Of a stretch of 10,714 nt of DNA, positions 1-7,050 are shown piece after piece. Below the pieces are notes generated by a model, which saw only the letters and a program-made list of their open reading frames with translations, had not been told where the DNA came from and did not search any database. How positions within the stretch are numbered: position 1 is the first letter of the stretch; every line of letters starts with the position of its first letter. The DNA is from Bacillota bacterium (GTDB lineage Bacteria > Bacillota > Clostridia > Lachnospirales > Lachnospiraceae), in contig JAEZXP010000041.1 in the NCBI GenBank assembly GCA_023419655.1, positions 1 to 10,714 of the forward strand, given 5' to 3'. Both the position numbers and the translations under genes were made by a program.

Positions 1-20
1 CCTTGATATATAACGTGAAT

Positions 21-57
21 GAGCGGATTAGTTCGTGGTTTTCCTGCTAATCAGCTC
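21..57 (+). promoter_or_regulatory. Stem-loop in the gyrA leader
   Basis: GAGCGGATTAG (21-31) and CTAATCAGCTC (47-57) form a 10-pair stem with one mismatch and a loop of about 15 bases. It lies 32 bases before the gyrA start. No T-run follows, so it is not a typical intrinsic terminator. It could be an mRNA processing or stability element, or the remnant of a terminator for the upstream gene. Function is not established. Confidence 0.35.
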
Positions 58-89
58 ATCCTTATAGAATAAAAAACGGAGGAATAAGA

Positions 90-2639
90 ATGGACGAGTA
101 TATCTTCGATAAAGTGCAGGACGTAGACCTAAAGAAAACAATGGAGACATCATATATTGATTATGCGATGTCTGTTATTGCTGCCCGGGCACTTCCTGAT
201 GTAAGGGACGGTCTAAAGCCTGTACAAAGAAGAATTCTATATGCAATGATTGAGTTAAATAACGGCCCGGATAAGCCTCATCGTAAATGTGCGCGTATTG
301 TCGGTGATACCATGGGTAAATATCATCCCCATGGAGACAGCTCCATCTATGAGGCGCTGGTCAAGCTTGCTCAGGACTTTTCGACCCGGTATCCGTTGAT
401 AGATGGTCATGGAAACTTTGGCTCGGTGGATGGTGACGGAGCCGCGGCAATGCGTTATACCGAAGCAAGATTAAGTAAGATTTCGATGGAGATACTTTCC
501 GACATCAATAAGGATACCGTGGACTTTATTCCGAACTTTGATGAATCGGAAAGAGAACCGGTAGTATTACCGTCCAGATTTCCTAATCTTTTAGTTAACG
601 GAACTTCGGGAATAGCCGTCGGTATGGCAACGAATATCCCTCCTCATAACCTGAAGGAGATTATTGACGGTGTCCTTAAAATAATCGACAACCAGATAGA
701 AGAGGACCGGGAGACAGACATCGATGAGATAATCGATATTGTTAAGGGTCCGGATTTTCCTACCGGTGCAGAGATAATCGGTGTATCCGGTATAGAAGAA
801 GCATACAGAACCGGAAGAGGTAAAATCAGGGTCAGGGCCGTCACAGAGATAGAGACGATGGCAAATGGAAAGCCCCGGATTATTGTTACTGAGCTTCCGT
901 ATATGGTTAACAAGGCAAGATTAATTGAAAAGATGGCGGACCTTGTTAAGGATAAAAAAATAGATGGAATAACGGAGCTTCGGGATGAATCGGACAGGAA
1001 CGGTATGCGAATTGTTATTGAGCTTCGCAGAGATGTCAATGCCAATGTCTTGTTAAACCAACTATATAAGCATACACAGCTGCAGGATACCTTTGGTGTC
1101 ATTATGCTGGCTTTGGTTAATAATGAACCCAGGATACTGAACATTCTTCAGATGCTTAATTATTATCTGAAGCATCAGAAGGAAGTTGTTACCAGACGTA
1201 TCCAATATGATTTGAACAAAGCAGAAGAAAGAGCCCATATATTACAGGGATTATTAATTGCTCTGGACCATATCGATGAAGTAATCCATATCATCCGGGG
1301 CTCTCAGAACGGCAATATTGCAAAGGAACGGTTGATAGAACGTTTTAATCTGTCCGATGCTCAGGCTCAGGCCATCATCGACATGAGACTTCGTGCTTTA
1401 ACCGGTCTTGAAAGAGAAAGACTGGAAGCAGAATTTGCAGAGCTGCAGGCAAGGATAGCAGAGTATAAGGCAATCCTTGCAGATGAAAAGAAGCTTCTGG
1501 AAGTTATTAAAGAAGAAATTACATTTATCCGTAATAAATATGGTGATGAGAGAAGAACGAAGATAGGTTATGATGAGTTTGATATTTCCATGGAGGATTT
1601 AATTCCGAATGAAACGACCCTTGTTGCGATGACAAAGCTGGGTTATATTAAGCGGATGACCATAGACAACTTTAAGAGCCAGCATCGCGGCGGTAAAGGA
1701 ATTAAGGGAATGCAGACGATTGATGAGGATTTCATCGAAGAACTGTTTATGACGATGAATCATGACTATATCATGTTCTTTACGAATCAGGGAAGAGTAT
1801 ACCGTTTAAAGGCATATGAAATTCCGGAGGCAAGCAGAACAGCCAGAGGAACGGCAATTATAAATCTGCTGCAGCTTATGCCGGGAGAAAAAATTACGGC
1901 AATTATTCCGATTAAAGAATACAAGGAAGACCGTTATCTGTTTATGGCCACGAAGAATGGTATCGTAAAAAAGACAGAGATACAGGAATATGAGAATATC
2001 CGAAAGTCCGGCTTAATAGCTATCAACCTTCGTGATGATGATGAACTGATTGAAGTAAAAGTCACCAATGGCCATAAGGATATCTTCCTAGTAACAAAGA
2101 ATGGAATGTGTATCCGTTTTAATGAACAGGAAGTAAGGCATACGGGAAGGTCCTCAATGGGTGTTATCGGAATGTCCTTAGTCGGAGATGACCAGATTGT
2201 AGGAATGCAGCTGGACAGCCAGGGAGAATATTTATTATTCGTATCCGCTTACGGTATGGGAAAAAGAACGGAGATGGATGAATTTACTGCCCAAAGAAGG
2301 GGAGGCCGGGGTGTCAAATGCTATAAAATCACAGAAAAGACCGGTGAGGTAATCGGAGTAAACGCAGTCAATGAGAATAACGAGGTTATGCTGATTACCA
2401 CGGAAGGCATCCTTATTCGTATCATGGCGTCCGGTATCTCCATCCTTGGAAGAGTCACTTCCGGTGTTAAACTGATTAATCTCTATGATAAAAATGTATT
2501 CGTAGCAAGTGTGGCAAAGGTAAGGGAAGACACTACGATAACCTCGGATGATGAAGTCATCATTGATTTGGAAAAGGCAATAGATGAAGAAGCACAAGAG
2601 GATACCCTGCCGGACACCGATGATATGGAAGATATGTAG
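90..2639 (+). CDS. gyrA: DNA gyrase subunit A
   Basis: GyrA is the DNA-cleaving and rejoining subunit of gyrase (A2B2), which introduces negative supercoils using ATP hydrolysed by GyrB. The 849-residue length is usual for the family. The N-terminal breakage-reunion domain (about 1-490) carries the quinolone-determining segment HGDSSIYE (81-88; Ser84 and Glu88 match E. coli Ser83 and Asp87) and the catalytic tyrosine in AMRYTEARL (Tyr123). The C-terminal DNA-wrapping beta-pinwheel (about 500-820) contains the GyrA box as QHRGGKG (531-537), which argues for GyrA over ParC. A second box-like motif, QRRGGRG, lies at 735-741. The tail is strongly acidic. The start is supported by GGAGG at 78-82, seven bases before ATG. 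The fumarase alpha gene begins one base after the stop, indicating cotranscription. Ser84 is the quinolone-sensitive residue type. GyrB is not in the window. Confidence 0.97.
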   Translation: MDEYIFDKVQDVDLKKTMETSYIDYAMSVIAARALPDVRDGLKPVQRRILYAMIELNNGPDKPHRKCARIVGDTMGKYHPHGDSSIYEALVKLAQDFSTRYPLIDGHGNFGSVDGDGAAAMRYTEARLSKISMEILSDINKDTVDFIPNFDESEREPVVLPSRFPNLLVNGTSGIAVGMATNIPPHNLKEIIDGVLKIIDNQIEEDRETDIDEIIDIVKGPDFPTGAEIIGVSGIEEAYRTGRGKIRVRAVTEIETMANGKPRIIVTELPYMVNKARLIEKMADLVKDKKIDGITELRDESDRNGMRIVIELRRDVNANVLLNQLYKHTQLQDTFGVIMLALVNNEPRILNILQMLNYYLKHQKEVVTRRIQYDLNKAEERAHILQGLLIALDHIDEVIHIIRGSQNGNIAKERLIERFNLSDAQAQAIIDMRLRALTGLERERLEAEFAELQARIAEYKAILADEKKLLEVIKEEITFIRNKYGDERRTKIGYDEFDISMEDLIPNETTLVAMTKLGYIKRMTIDNFKSQHRGGKGIKGMQTIDEDFIEELFMTMNHDYIMFFTNQGRVYRLKAYEIPEASRTARGTAIINLLQLMPGEKITAIIPIKEYKEDRYLFMATKNGIVKKTEIQEYENIRKSGLIAINLRDDDELIEVKVTNGHKDIFLVTKNGMCIRFNEQEVRHTGRSSMGVIGMSLVGDDQIVGMQLDSQGEYLLFVSAYGMGKRTEMDEFTAQRRGGRGVKCYKITEKTGEVIGVNAVNENNEVMLITTEGILIRIMASGISILGRVTSGVKLINLYDKNVFVASVAKVREDTTITSDDEVIIDLEKAIDEEAQEDTLPDTDDMEDM

Positions 2640-2640
2640 T

Positions 2641-3483
2641 ATGCGTAGTATAAATAGTAAAGAAATCATAAATCATGTTAAAGAGATGTGCATAGAAGCC
2701 AACTATAAGTTGGCTTCTGATGTAGAGGCCGGTATCCGGGAGGCTTTTAATAGTGAGACCTCTCCCCTTGGAAAGCAGATACTCGGACAGCTCTGTGAAA
2801 ATCTTGATATTGCGGAAAAAGAACAGATACCCATATGCCAGGATACGGGAATGGCTGTTGTATATATTACAATCGGCCAGGAGGTACATATTGAAGGAGG
2901 CCCGTTAGAGGAGGCTGTCAATGAAGGGATACGTCAGGGCTATCAGGAGGGATATTTAAGAAAATCCGTGGTGTCCGACCCTATAATAAGGGAAAACTCA
3001 AAGGATAATACACCGGGTATTATTCATTATGAAATTGTTCCCGGCGATAGCCTTGAGATAACGGTTGCACCGAAGGGCTTTGGCAGTGAGAATATGAGCC
3101 GTATCTATATGTTAAAGCCTGCGGATGGAATAGACGGAATAAAAAATGCAGTATTGGAGACAGTAAAGGTAGCAGGACCGAACCCATGTCCCCCTATCAT
3201 CGTAGGGATAGGCATCGGAGGTAGCTTTGAGAAATGTGCTGCCCTTGCAAAGAAAGCGTTAATCAGGGATATTACCAAAAGCTCCGATAAGTCTCATATC
3301 AGAAAACTGGAAGAAGAGCTTTTGGAAGCCATTAATGCAATCGGCATCGGTCCGGCAGGACTGGGAGGAAGAACCTCCGCACTGGGGGTTAACATAGAGA
3401 CATATCCCACCCATATAGCGGGGCTTCCTGTAGCGATTAATATCGGCTGTCATGTGAACAGGCATGTAACGAGGTCTATATAA
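2641..3483 (+). CDS. fumA: Class I fumarate hydratase, alpha subunit (Fe-S hydro-lyase)
   Basis: This is the N-terminal half of a two-subunit, [4Fe-4S]-dependent fumarate hydratase, which interconverts fumarate and (S)-malate in the cytoplasm. The 280 residues match the usual alpha-subunit length. Three cysteines sit in the expected cluster-binding contexts: ICQDTG (Cys66), NPCPP (Cys183) and GCHVNRH (Cys270). A glycine-rich GIGIGGSFEKC segment follows the second. The reading frame stays open to an ATG at 2584 inside gyrA, but the family N-terminus and a GGAAG ribosome site at 2627-2631 favour ATG 2641, one base after the gyrA stop. Translation is probably coupled to gyrA. The beta subunit follows directly. 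Tartrate dehydratase alpha (TtdA-like) belongs to the same family and cannot be excluded by sequence alone, but fumarase is the default for an anaerobe. The enzyme class is oxygen-sensitive. Confidence 0.9.
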   Translation: MRSINSKEIINHVKEMCIEANYKLASDVEAGIREAFNSETSPLGKQILGQLCENLDIAEKEQIPICQDTGMAVVYITIGQEVHIEGGPLEEAVNEGIRQGYQEGYLRKSVVSDPIIRENSKDNTPGIIHYEIVPGDSLEITVAPKGFGSENMSRIYMLKPADGIDGIKNAVLETVKVAGPNPCPPIIVGIGIGGSFEKCAALAKKALIRDITKSSDKSHIRKLEEELLEAINAIGIGPAGLGGRTSALGVNIETYPTHIAGLPVAINIGCHVNRHVTRSI

Positions 3484-3501
3484 GAAAGGTAAAGATGCTG
3501 T

Positions 3502-4044
3502 TTGGAAAAACATATAACCACCCCTTTGACAAAGGAACAGATACAGAATATAAAAGCAGGAGACTTTGTATATATAACCGGTATCCTCTACACAGCAAGA
3601 GATGCCGCGCATAAGAGAATGCAGGAGGAACTGGCAGAAGGGAAGGCGATTCCCTTTTGCCTGGAAGACAATATTATATATTATATGGGACCTTCCCCTG
3701 CCCGCAAGGGACAGGTTATCGGTTCTGCGGGACCGACCACCAGCAGCCGGATGGACAAATATACGCCCAAGCTTCTGGACATGGGCCTTAAAGGAATGAT
3801 AGGAAAAGGAATCCGAAGTGAAGAGGTTATCGCTTCGATGATAAAAAACCAGGCGGTGTATTTTGCAGCAATCGGCGGAGCAGGGGCATTGCTTTCCAAA
3901 TGCATCAAAGAATCGAAAATAATTGCCTATGAGGACCTGGGAACAGAAGCTATCCATGAATTATATGTAGAGAATTTCCCTGTCATTGCGGTTATTGATT
4001 CAACGGGATATAATTTGTACGAAATACAGCATCAAAGCTGTTGA
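3502..4044 (+). CDS. fumB: Class I fumarate hydratase, beta subunit
   Basis: This is the C-terminal half of the class I fumarase, which pairs with the alpha subunit encoded just upstream to form the active hydro-lyase. The 180 residues match the usual beta length. Family motifs run in order: TARDAAHKR (31-39), YYMGP (60-64), GPTTSSRMD (77-85), GGAGAL (125-130), DLGTEAIHEL (145-154) and VIDSTG (164-169). The start is unusual. An in-frame stop lies at 3490-3492 and no ATG or GTG occurs before the conserved region, so TTG at 3502 is the only sensible start. AGAAAGG at 3483-3489 is a slightly distant ribosome site, about 12 bases away. The ATG at 3495 is in another frame. The gap after the alpha gene is 18 bases, so the two genes are cotranscribed. 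The last codons contain the -35 box of the next promoter. Tartrate dehydratase beta (TtdB-like) is the alternative. The symbol follows the subunit order, not the E. coli FumB isozyme. Confidence 0.9.
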   Translation: MEKHITTPLTKEQIQNIKAGDFVYITGILYTARDAAHKRMQEELAEGKAIPFCLEDNIIYYMGPSPARKGQVIGSAGPTTSSRMDKYTPKLLDMGLKGMIGKGIRSEEVIASMIKNQAVYFAAIGGAGALLSKCIKESKIIAYEDLGTEAIHELYVENFPVIAVIDSTGYNLYEIQHQSC

Positions 4045-4069
4045 CAAAAGAAATAGCTTTTGTTATACT
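4041..4069 (+). promoter_or_regulatory. Sigma-A promoter for tRNA-Ser
   Basis: TTGACA (4041-4046) and TATACT (4064-4069) are separated by exactly 17 bases, with TG at 4061-4062 one base before the -10 box (extended -10). This is close to the vegetative consensus. The -35 box overlaps the stop codon of the fumarase beta gene. Transcription should start near 4076, giving a leader of about 50 bases before the mature tRNA. It would let the tRNA be made independently of the gyrA-fumarase transcript. Confidence 0.85.
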
Positions 4070-4128
4070 AATTTTTGCTTCCGTGTGTTTAGTAAGCATC
4101 AATTAAATAATATTAATGATTCAGATGA

Positions 4129-4216
4129 GGAGAAATACTCAAGAGGCTGAAGAGGCGCCCCTGCTAAGGGTGTAGGTCGGGTGACCGGCGCGAGGGTTCA
4201 AATCCCTCTTTCTCCG
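4129..4216 (+). tRNA. tRNA-Ser(GCT)
   Basis: This is a class II (long variable arm) tRNA of 88 bases reading serine AGC/AGU codons. The acceptor stem pairs GGAGAAA (4129-4135) with TTTCTCC (4209-4215), with G4216 as discriminator. The D arm pairs CTC with GAG. The anticodon stem pairs 4156-4160 with 4168-4172 around the loop CTGCTAA, with anticodon GCT at 4163-4165. A long variable arm lies at about 4173-4191, as expected for serine. The T arm is GAGGG, TTCAAAT, CCCTC (4192-4208). CCA is not encoded; TTTA follows, so it must be added by nucleotidyltransferase. It is preceded by a strong promoter and followed by a terminator, so it is a single-gene unit. Confidence 0.96.
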
Positions 4217-4227
4217 TTTATAACCAG

Positions 4228-4264
4228 TAGACAGTTTTCTATAAAGAAACCTGTCTATTTTTTT
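4228..4264 (+). terminator. Intrinsic terminator of tRNA-Ser
   Basis: TAGACAG (4228-4234) pairs with CTGTCTA (4251-4257). After one T/C mismatch the stem continues with TTTCT (4236-4240) against AGAAA (4245-4249), leaving a four-base loop. Seven T follow directly (4258-4264). It lies 12 bases after the tRNA. Confidence 0.93.
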
Positions 4265-4407
4265 GTCCGAAAATCATCATTCTGATAAAATTCCATCCGA
4301 AAAGTATCAAGACGAAAAGAACAAATTGCTGTAAGGTAGTATGCACGATGTTGCATGGATATAAACAAATGACTTTCTGGAAGATATTAAACAGATGGAG
4401 GAAAAAA

Positions 4408-6207
4408 ATGAAGAGATGGATTAATAATTTAAAAATTGGTGCAAAAATTACCTGCGGCTTCCTGATGGTAGCGTTGATTGCCGGTTTGATAGGAATAGTC
4501 GGAATGATTAGTCTTGAGAGCGTGGATACGGAATACAGGATTGCTTATGAAGATACGGTTGAAGCAATTGAATACTGTCAAAAGATTGATAATAATTTTC
4601 AGAAAGTACGTGCCGGCATCTATAAAATTGTGTTGGCTGATACGCAGAAAGACAAGCAGGAAACAGCTGTCAGCATTGTCAGTGCCGGAACCGAAATTGA
4701 CGAAAATATAGCAAGTTACAGAAATTTATTGAGAAAGTACAAAGCGGAAGAAGTTTCAACAGAACTGGTATTAATTGATGATTTGGAGATTGCGGTTATG
4801 GCTTACCGTGAAAAGCGGGCGGAGCTGTTGGACGATATAGGCATGGATGCCAACCGTAAGCTTGAAGGATATAATTTTATAAACGAGGTTATCAATCCCT
4901 ACAGGCAGGGTGTCGATGATGCCATTACCGCCCTTATAGATTATAACAATGTATATGCAGAAGATGAGATTGCTGCGATGGACCAGCTGGTAACAACGAC
5001 CGAAATCTTTATGATTGCATGTATTGCAGCCGGCGTTGTTATGGCTGTGTTGATTGGAATATTTATCGCACGCAATTTATCAAAACGAGTAGGAATCGTC
5101 GTGGAGGCAACTGAAAAACTGTCCAAGGGTGATTTGGAAGTGGATATCGCCATCGCCTCAAAGGATGAAATTGGTGTGCTGGCAGAGGCCTATCGAAATA
5201 TGTCCGATACTCTAAAAATTATCATAAAGGACCTCTCGCAAGGATTGGAGGCAGTTGCCGACGGTAACTTTGCGTTGGATTCTCAGTCTGAGAGCAGCTA
5301 TGTGGGCGGCTACCGCCCCATGCTGGACAGCATTCGAAAGATGAGAGACAGGCTCAGCGATACCCTTCGGAATATTAACACGGCAGCTGAACAGGTGGCG
5401 ACAGGTTCCGACCAGGTTTCCAGCGGAGCACAGGCGTTGGCAAGCGGCTCCACCGAGCAGGCCGCTTCGATTGAGCAACTGACAGCCTCGGTAGAGCATA
5501 TCGCAGAACAGGCACAGGAGAATTCGGCGATGGTTGCAGCTGCATCAAAAGCTATACAGCAATCCGAAGAAGGGATAGCCGCAGGAAATCATCATATGGA
5601 ACAGCTCACACTTGCTATGTCTGAAATTGACTCCGCATCCAATCAGATTGCCAATATTACCAAAGTCATTGAGGATATTGCCTTCCAGACGAATATTCTG
5701 GCACTTAACGCAGCCATTGAGGCGGCCAGGGCAGGGAATGCCGGAAAAGGTTTTGCGGTTGTTGCAGATGAGGTACGAACCCTTGCCGCAAAATCAGGTG
5801 AAGCGGCCAAACAGACAGCCCAACTGATTCAAAATTCTGTCATGACAGTAGCCAGAGGGACTGAAATCACAGGCCAAACCGCACAGATACTGAAAGCGGT
5901 AGGCGACGGAGCAATTGAGGTAATCGAAAATTTCGAGAAGATTGACAAATCCATCTCAGAGCAAAATGACGCAATCGGGCAGATTAGACAGGGCCTTTCA
6001 CAGATATCCGCTGTTGTACAGACCAATGCTGCTACGGCGGAGGAAAACTCTGCCACCAGTGAAGAGATGTCTGCCCAGGCCTCCATGCTGCGCCAGGAGG
6101 TAGGAAAATTCAGGCTGAAAGGAGAGATACATACATATTCTGACAAGAGGAACCTTTCTGATATTCGTATGATTGGTACATCTGATTTGGGTTTGGGAAA
6201 ATATTAA
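4408..6207 (+). CDS. Methyl-accepting chemotaxis protein (membrane chemoreceptor)
   Basis: This is a transmembrane chemoreceptor that would signal to the CheA/CheW array. From ATG 4408 the protein has 599 residues: a first membrane segment (about 11-36), an extracellular helical sensor of about 160 residues (four-helix-bundle type, ligand unknown), a second membrane segment (about 199-222), a HAMP linker (about 222-275) and a second HAMP-like stretch containing VADGNF (about 276-330). The methyl-accepting signalling domain follows, with its conserved hairpin tip at about 421-460 (IEDIAFQTNILALNAAIEAA and the following RAGNAGKGFAVVADEVR). No C-terminal CheR-docking pentapeptide is seen. The frame is open from ATG 4348, but GGAGG at 4397-4401, six bases before ATG 4408, and the canonical MKxWxxNLKIGxK start decide for 4408. 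No other chemotaxis gene is nearby. I saw no convincing promoter or terminator. Confidence 0.93.
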   Translation: MKRWINNLKIGAKITCGFLMVALIAGLIGIVGMISLESVDTEYRIAYEDTVEAIEYCQKIDNNFQKVRAGIYKIVLADTQKDKQETAVSIVSAGTEIDENIASYRNLLRKYKAEEVSTELVLIDDLEIAVMAYREKRAELLDDIGMDANRKLEGYNFINEVINPYRQGVDDAITALIDYNNVYAEDEIAAMDQLVTTTEIFMIACIAAGVVMAVLIGIFIARNLSKRVGIVVEATEKLSKGDLEVDIAIASKDEIGVLAEAYRNMSDTLKIIIKDLSQGLEAVADGNFALDSQSESSYVGGYRPMLDSIRKMRDRLSDTLRNINTAAEQVATGSDQVSSGAQALASGSTEQAASIEQLTASVEHIAEQAQENSAMVAAASKAIQQSEEGIAAGNHHMEQLTLAMSEIDSASNQIANITKVIEDIAFQTNILALNAAIEAARAGNAGKGFAVVADEVRTLAAKSGEAAKQTAQLIQNSVMTVARGTEITGQTAQILKAVGDGAIEVIENFEKIDKSISEQNDAIGQIRQGLSQISAVVQTNAATAEENSATSEEMSAQASMLRQEVGKFRLKGEIHTYSDKRNLSDIRMIGTSDLGLGKY

Positions 6208-6344
6208 TATAAAAAAGATAGATAGAAACAGTTTTTCTTTTTATGATTCTCATGGTACAATTATAGCGAAGCACATACTTTTATAGTATTCTGGGCGAAA
6301 GGAAGCGCAGGGACAGGAATCGAAGAGGTCTAGGAGAAGAACGA

Positions 6345-6914
6345 ATGATTTTAAAAGAACAGATACAAAATTACTTGGCTTATAATGAGCAGGAAGAAAA
6401 CGACAAAAGAATTATGTTAAATTACATAGATGAGAATCATGATGTTTTAACCAGAAGCAATGAAATAGCACATTTTACTGCTTCCGCCTGGGTGATAAAC
6501 CCCAGTGAAAGCAAATTATTAATGATATATCATAATATCTATAAATCATGGGCATGGACAGGCGGTCATGCAGATGGAGAGGAAAATCTGCTTTCAGTTG
6601 CAATCCGTGAGGTTCAGGAGGAGACGGGCATTACAAAAGTCGTTCCAGTGACAGAGGATATCTTCTCACTGGAAATCATAACCGTGGATGGACATATGAA
6701 AAAAGGAAAATACATCTCACCGCATCTGCACTTGAACATTACATTCTTATTGAAAGCCCTTGAGGATGAAGAACTTATTACAAAGCCCGATGAAAATAGC
6801 GGAGTAAAATGGATGGGCATTGAAGAAGCTGTTTCAGCATCAAACGAACCCTGGATGCAGGAAATATACAGAAAACTCAACCGAAAACTTAAAGAAACGA
6901 TAAATTTGACCTAA
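6345..6914 (+). CDS. Nudix hydrolase
   Basis: This is a cytoplasmic Nudix-family pyrophosphohydrolase of 189 residues, expected to cleave a nucleoside diphosphate linked to another moiety using Mg or Mn. The Nudix box is complete: G74-x5-E80-x7-R88-E89-V-Q-E92-E93-T-G95-I96, with the metal-binding glutamates present. An N-terminal segment of about 40 residues, rich in charged and polar residues, precedes the fold. The substrate cannot be told from the sequence; many such short proteins act on oxidised nucleotides, NDP-sugars or dinucleotides. The start is supported by AGGAG at 6332-6336, eight bases before ATG. It stands alone, 137 bases after the chemoreceptor, and ends at its own strong terminator. 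That leader is AT-rich and I found no clear promoter in it. Confidence 0.9.
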   Translation: MILKEQIQNYLAYNEQEENDKRIMLNYIDENHDVLTRSNEIAHFTASAWVINPSESKLLMIYHNIYKSWAWTGGHADGEENLLSVAIREVQEETGITKVVPVTEDIFSLEIITVDGHMKKGKYISPHLHLNITFLLKALEDEELITKPDENSGVKWMGIEEAVSASNEPWMQEIYRKLNRKLKETINLT

Positions 6915-6935
6915 CATTCTAAAAATATTATATGG

Positions 6936-6968
6936 AAGAAGCCGGTTTATGATAACCGGCTTCTTTTG
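6936..6968 (+). terminator. Intrinsic terminator after the Nudix gene
   Basis: AAGAAGCCGGTT (6936-6947) and AACCGGCTTCTT (6954-6965) form a perfect 12-pair stem with a six-base loop and a short T-rich tail. It lies 21 bases after the stop codon and isolates this gene from the glycosyltransferase. Confidence 0.9.
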
Positions 6969-7050
6969 CTTATACCTGCGTTCTTATCTGTATCAGATTA
7001 TTGGATTGAACATAAAATATAAGTAAATAAGTAGTTTGGAATGGGCATAA

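Noticed and set aside
644..1144. Long minus-strand open frame inside gyrA
   Set aside because: It is a shadow of a certain gene, with low-complexity Ser/Ile-rich translation and no family resemblance. The same applies to the antisense frames in the fumarase and chemoreceptor genes.
2584..2640. Upstream in-frame ATG that would extend fumarase alpha by 19 residues into gyrA
   Set aside because: The extension does not look like the family N-terminus, and ATG 2641 has a ribosome site and the expected length.
4341..4356. Inverted repeat ATGCA...TGCAT upstream of the chemoreceptor
   Set aside because: The five-base arms are within chance expectation and no promoter was seen for it to regulate.
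4348..4407. In-frame ATG adding 20 residues to the chemoreceptor
   Set aside because: It has no ribosome site, whereas GGAGG sits six bases before ATG 4408, which gives a canonical receptor N-terminus.
6211..6243. A-run followed by T-run after the chemoreceptor, as a possible terminator
   Set aside because: Only weak A/T pairing is possible, with no GC-containing stem; not convincing.
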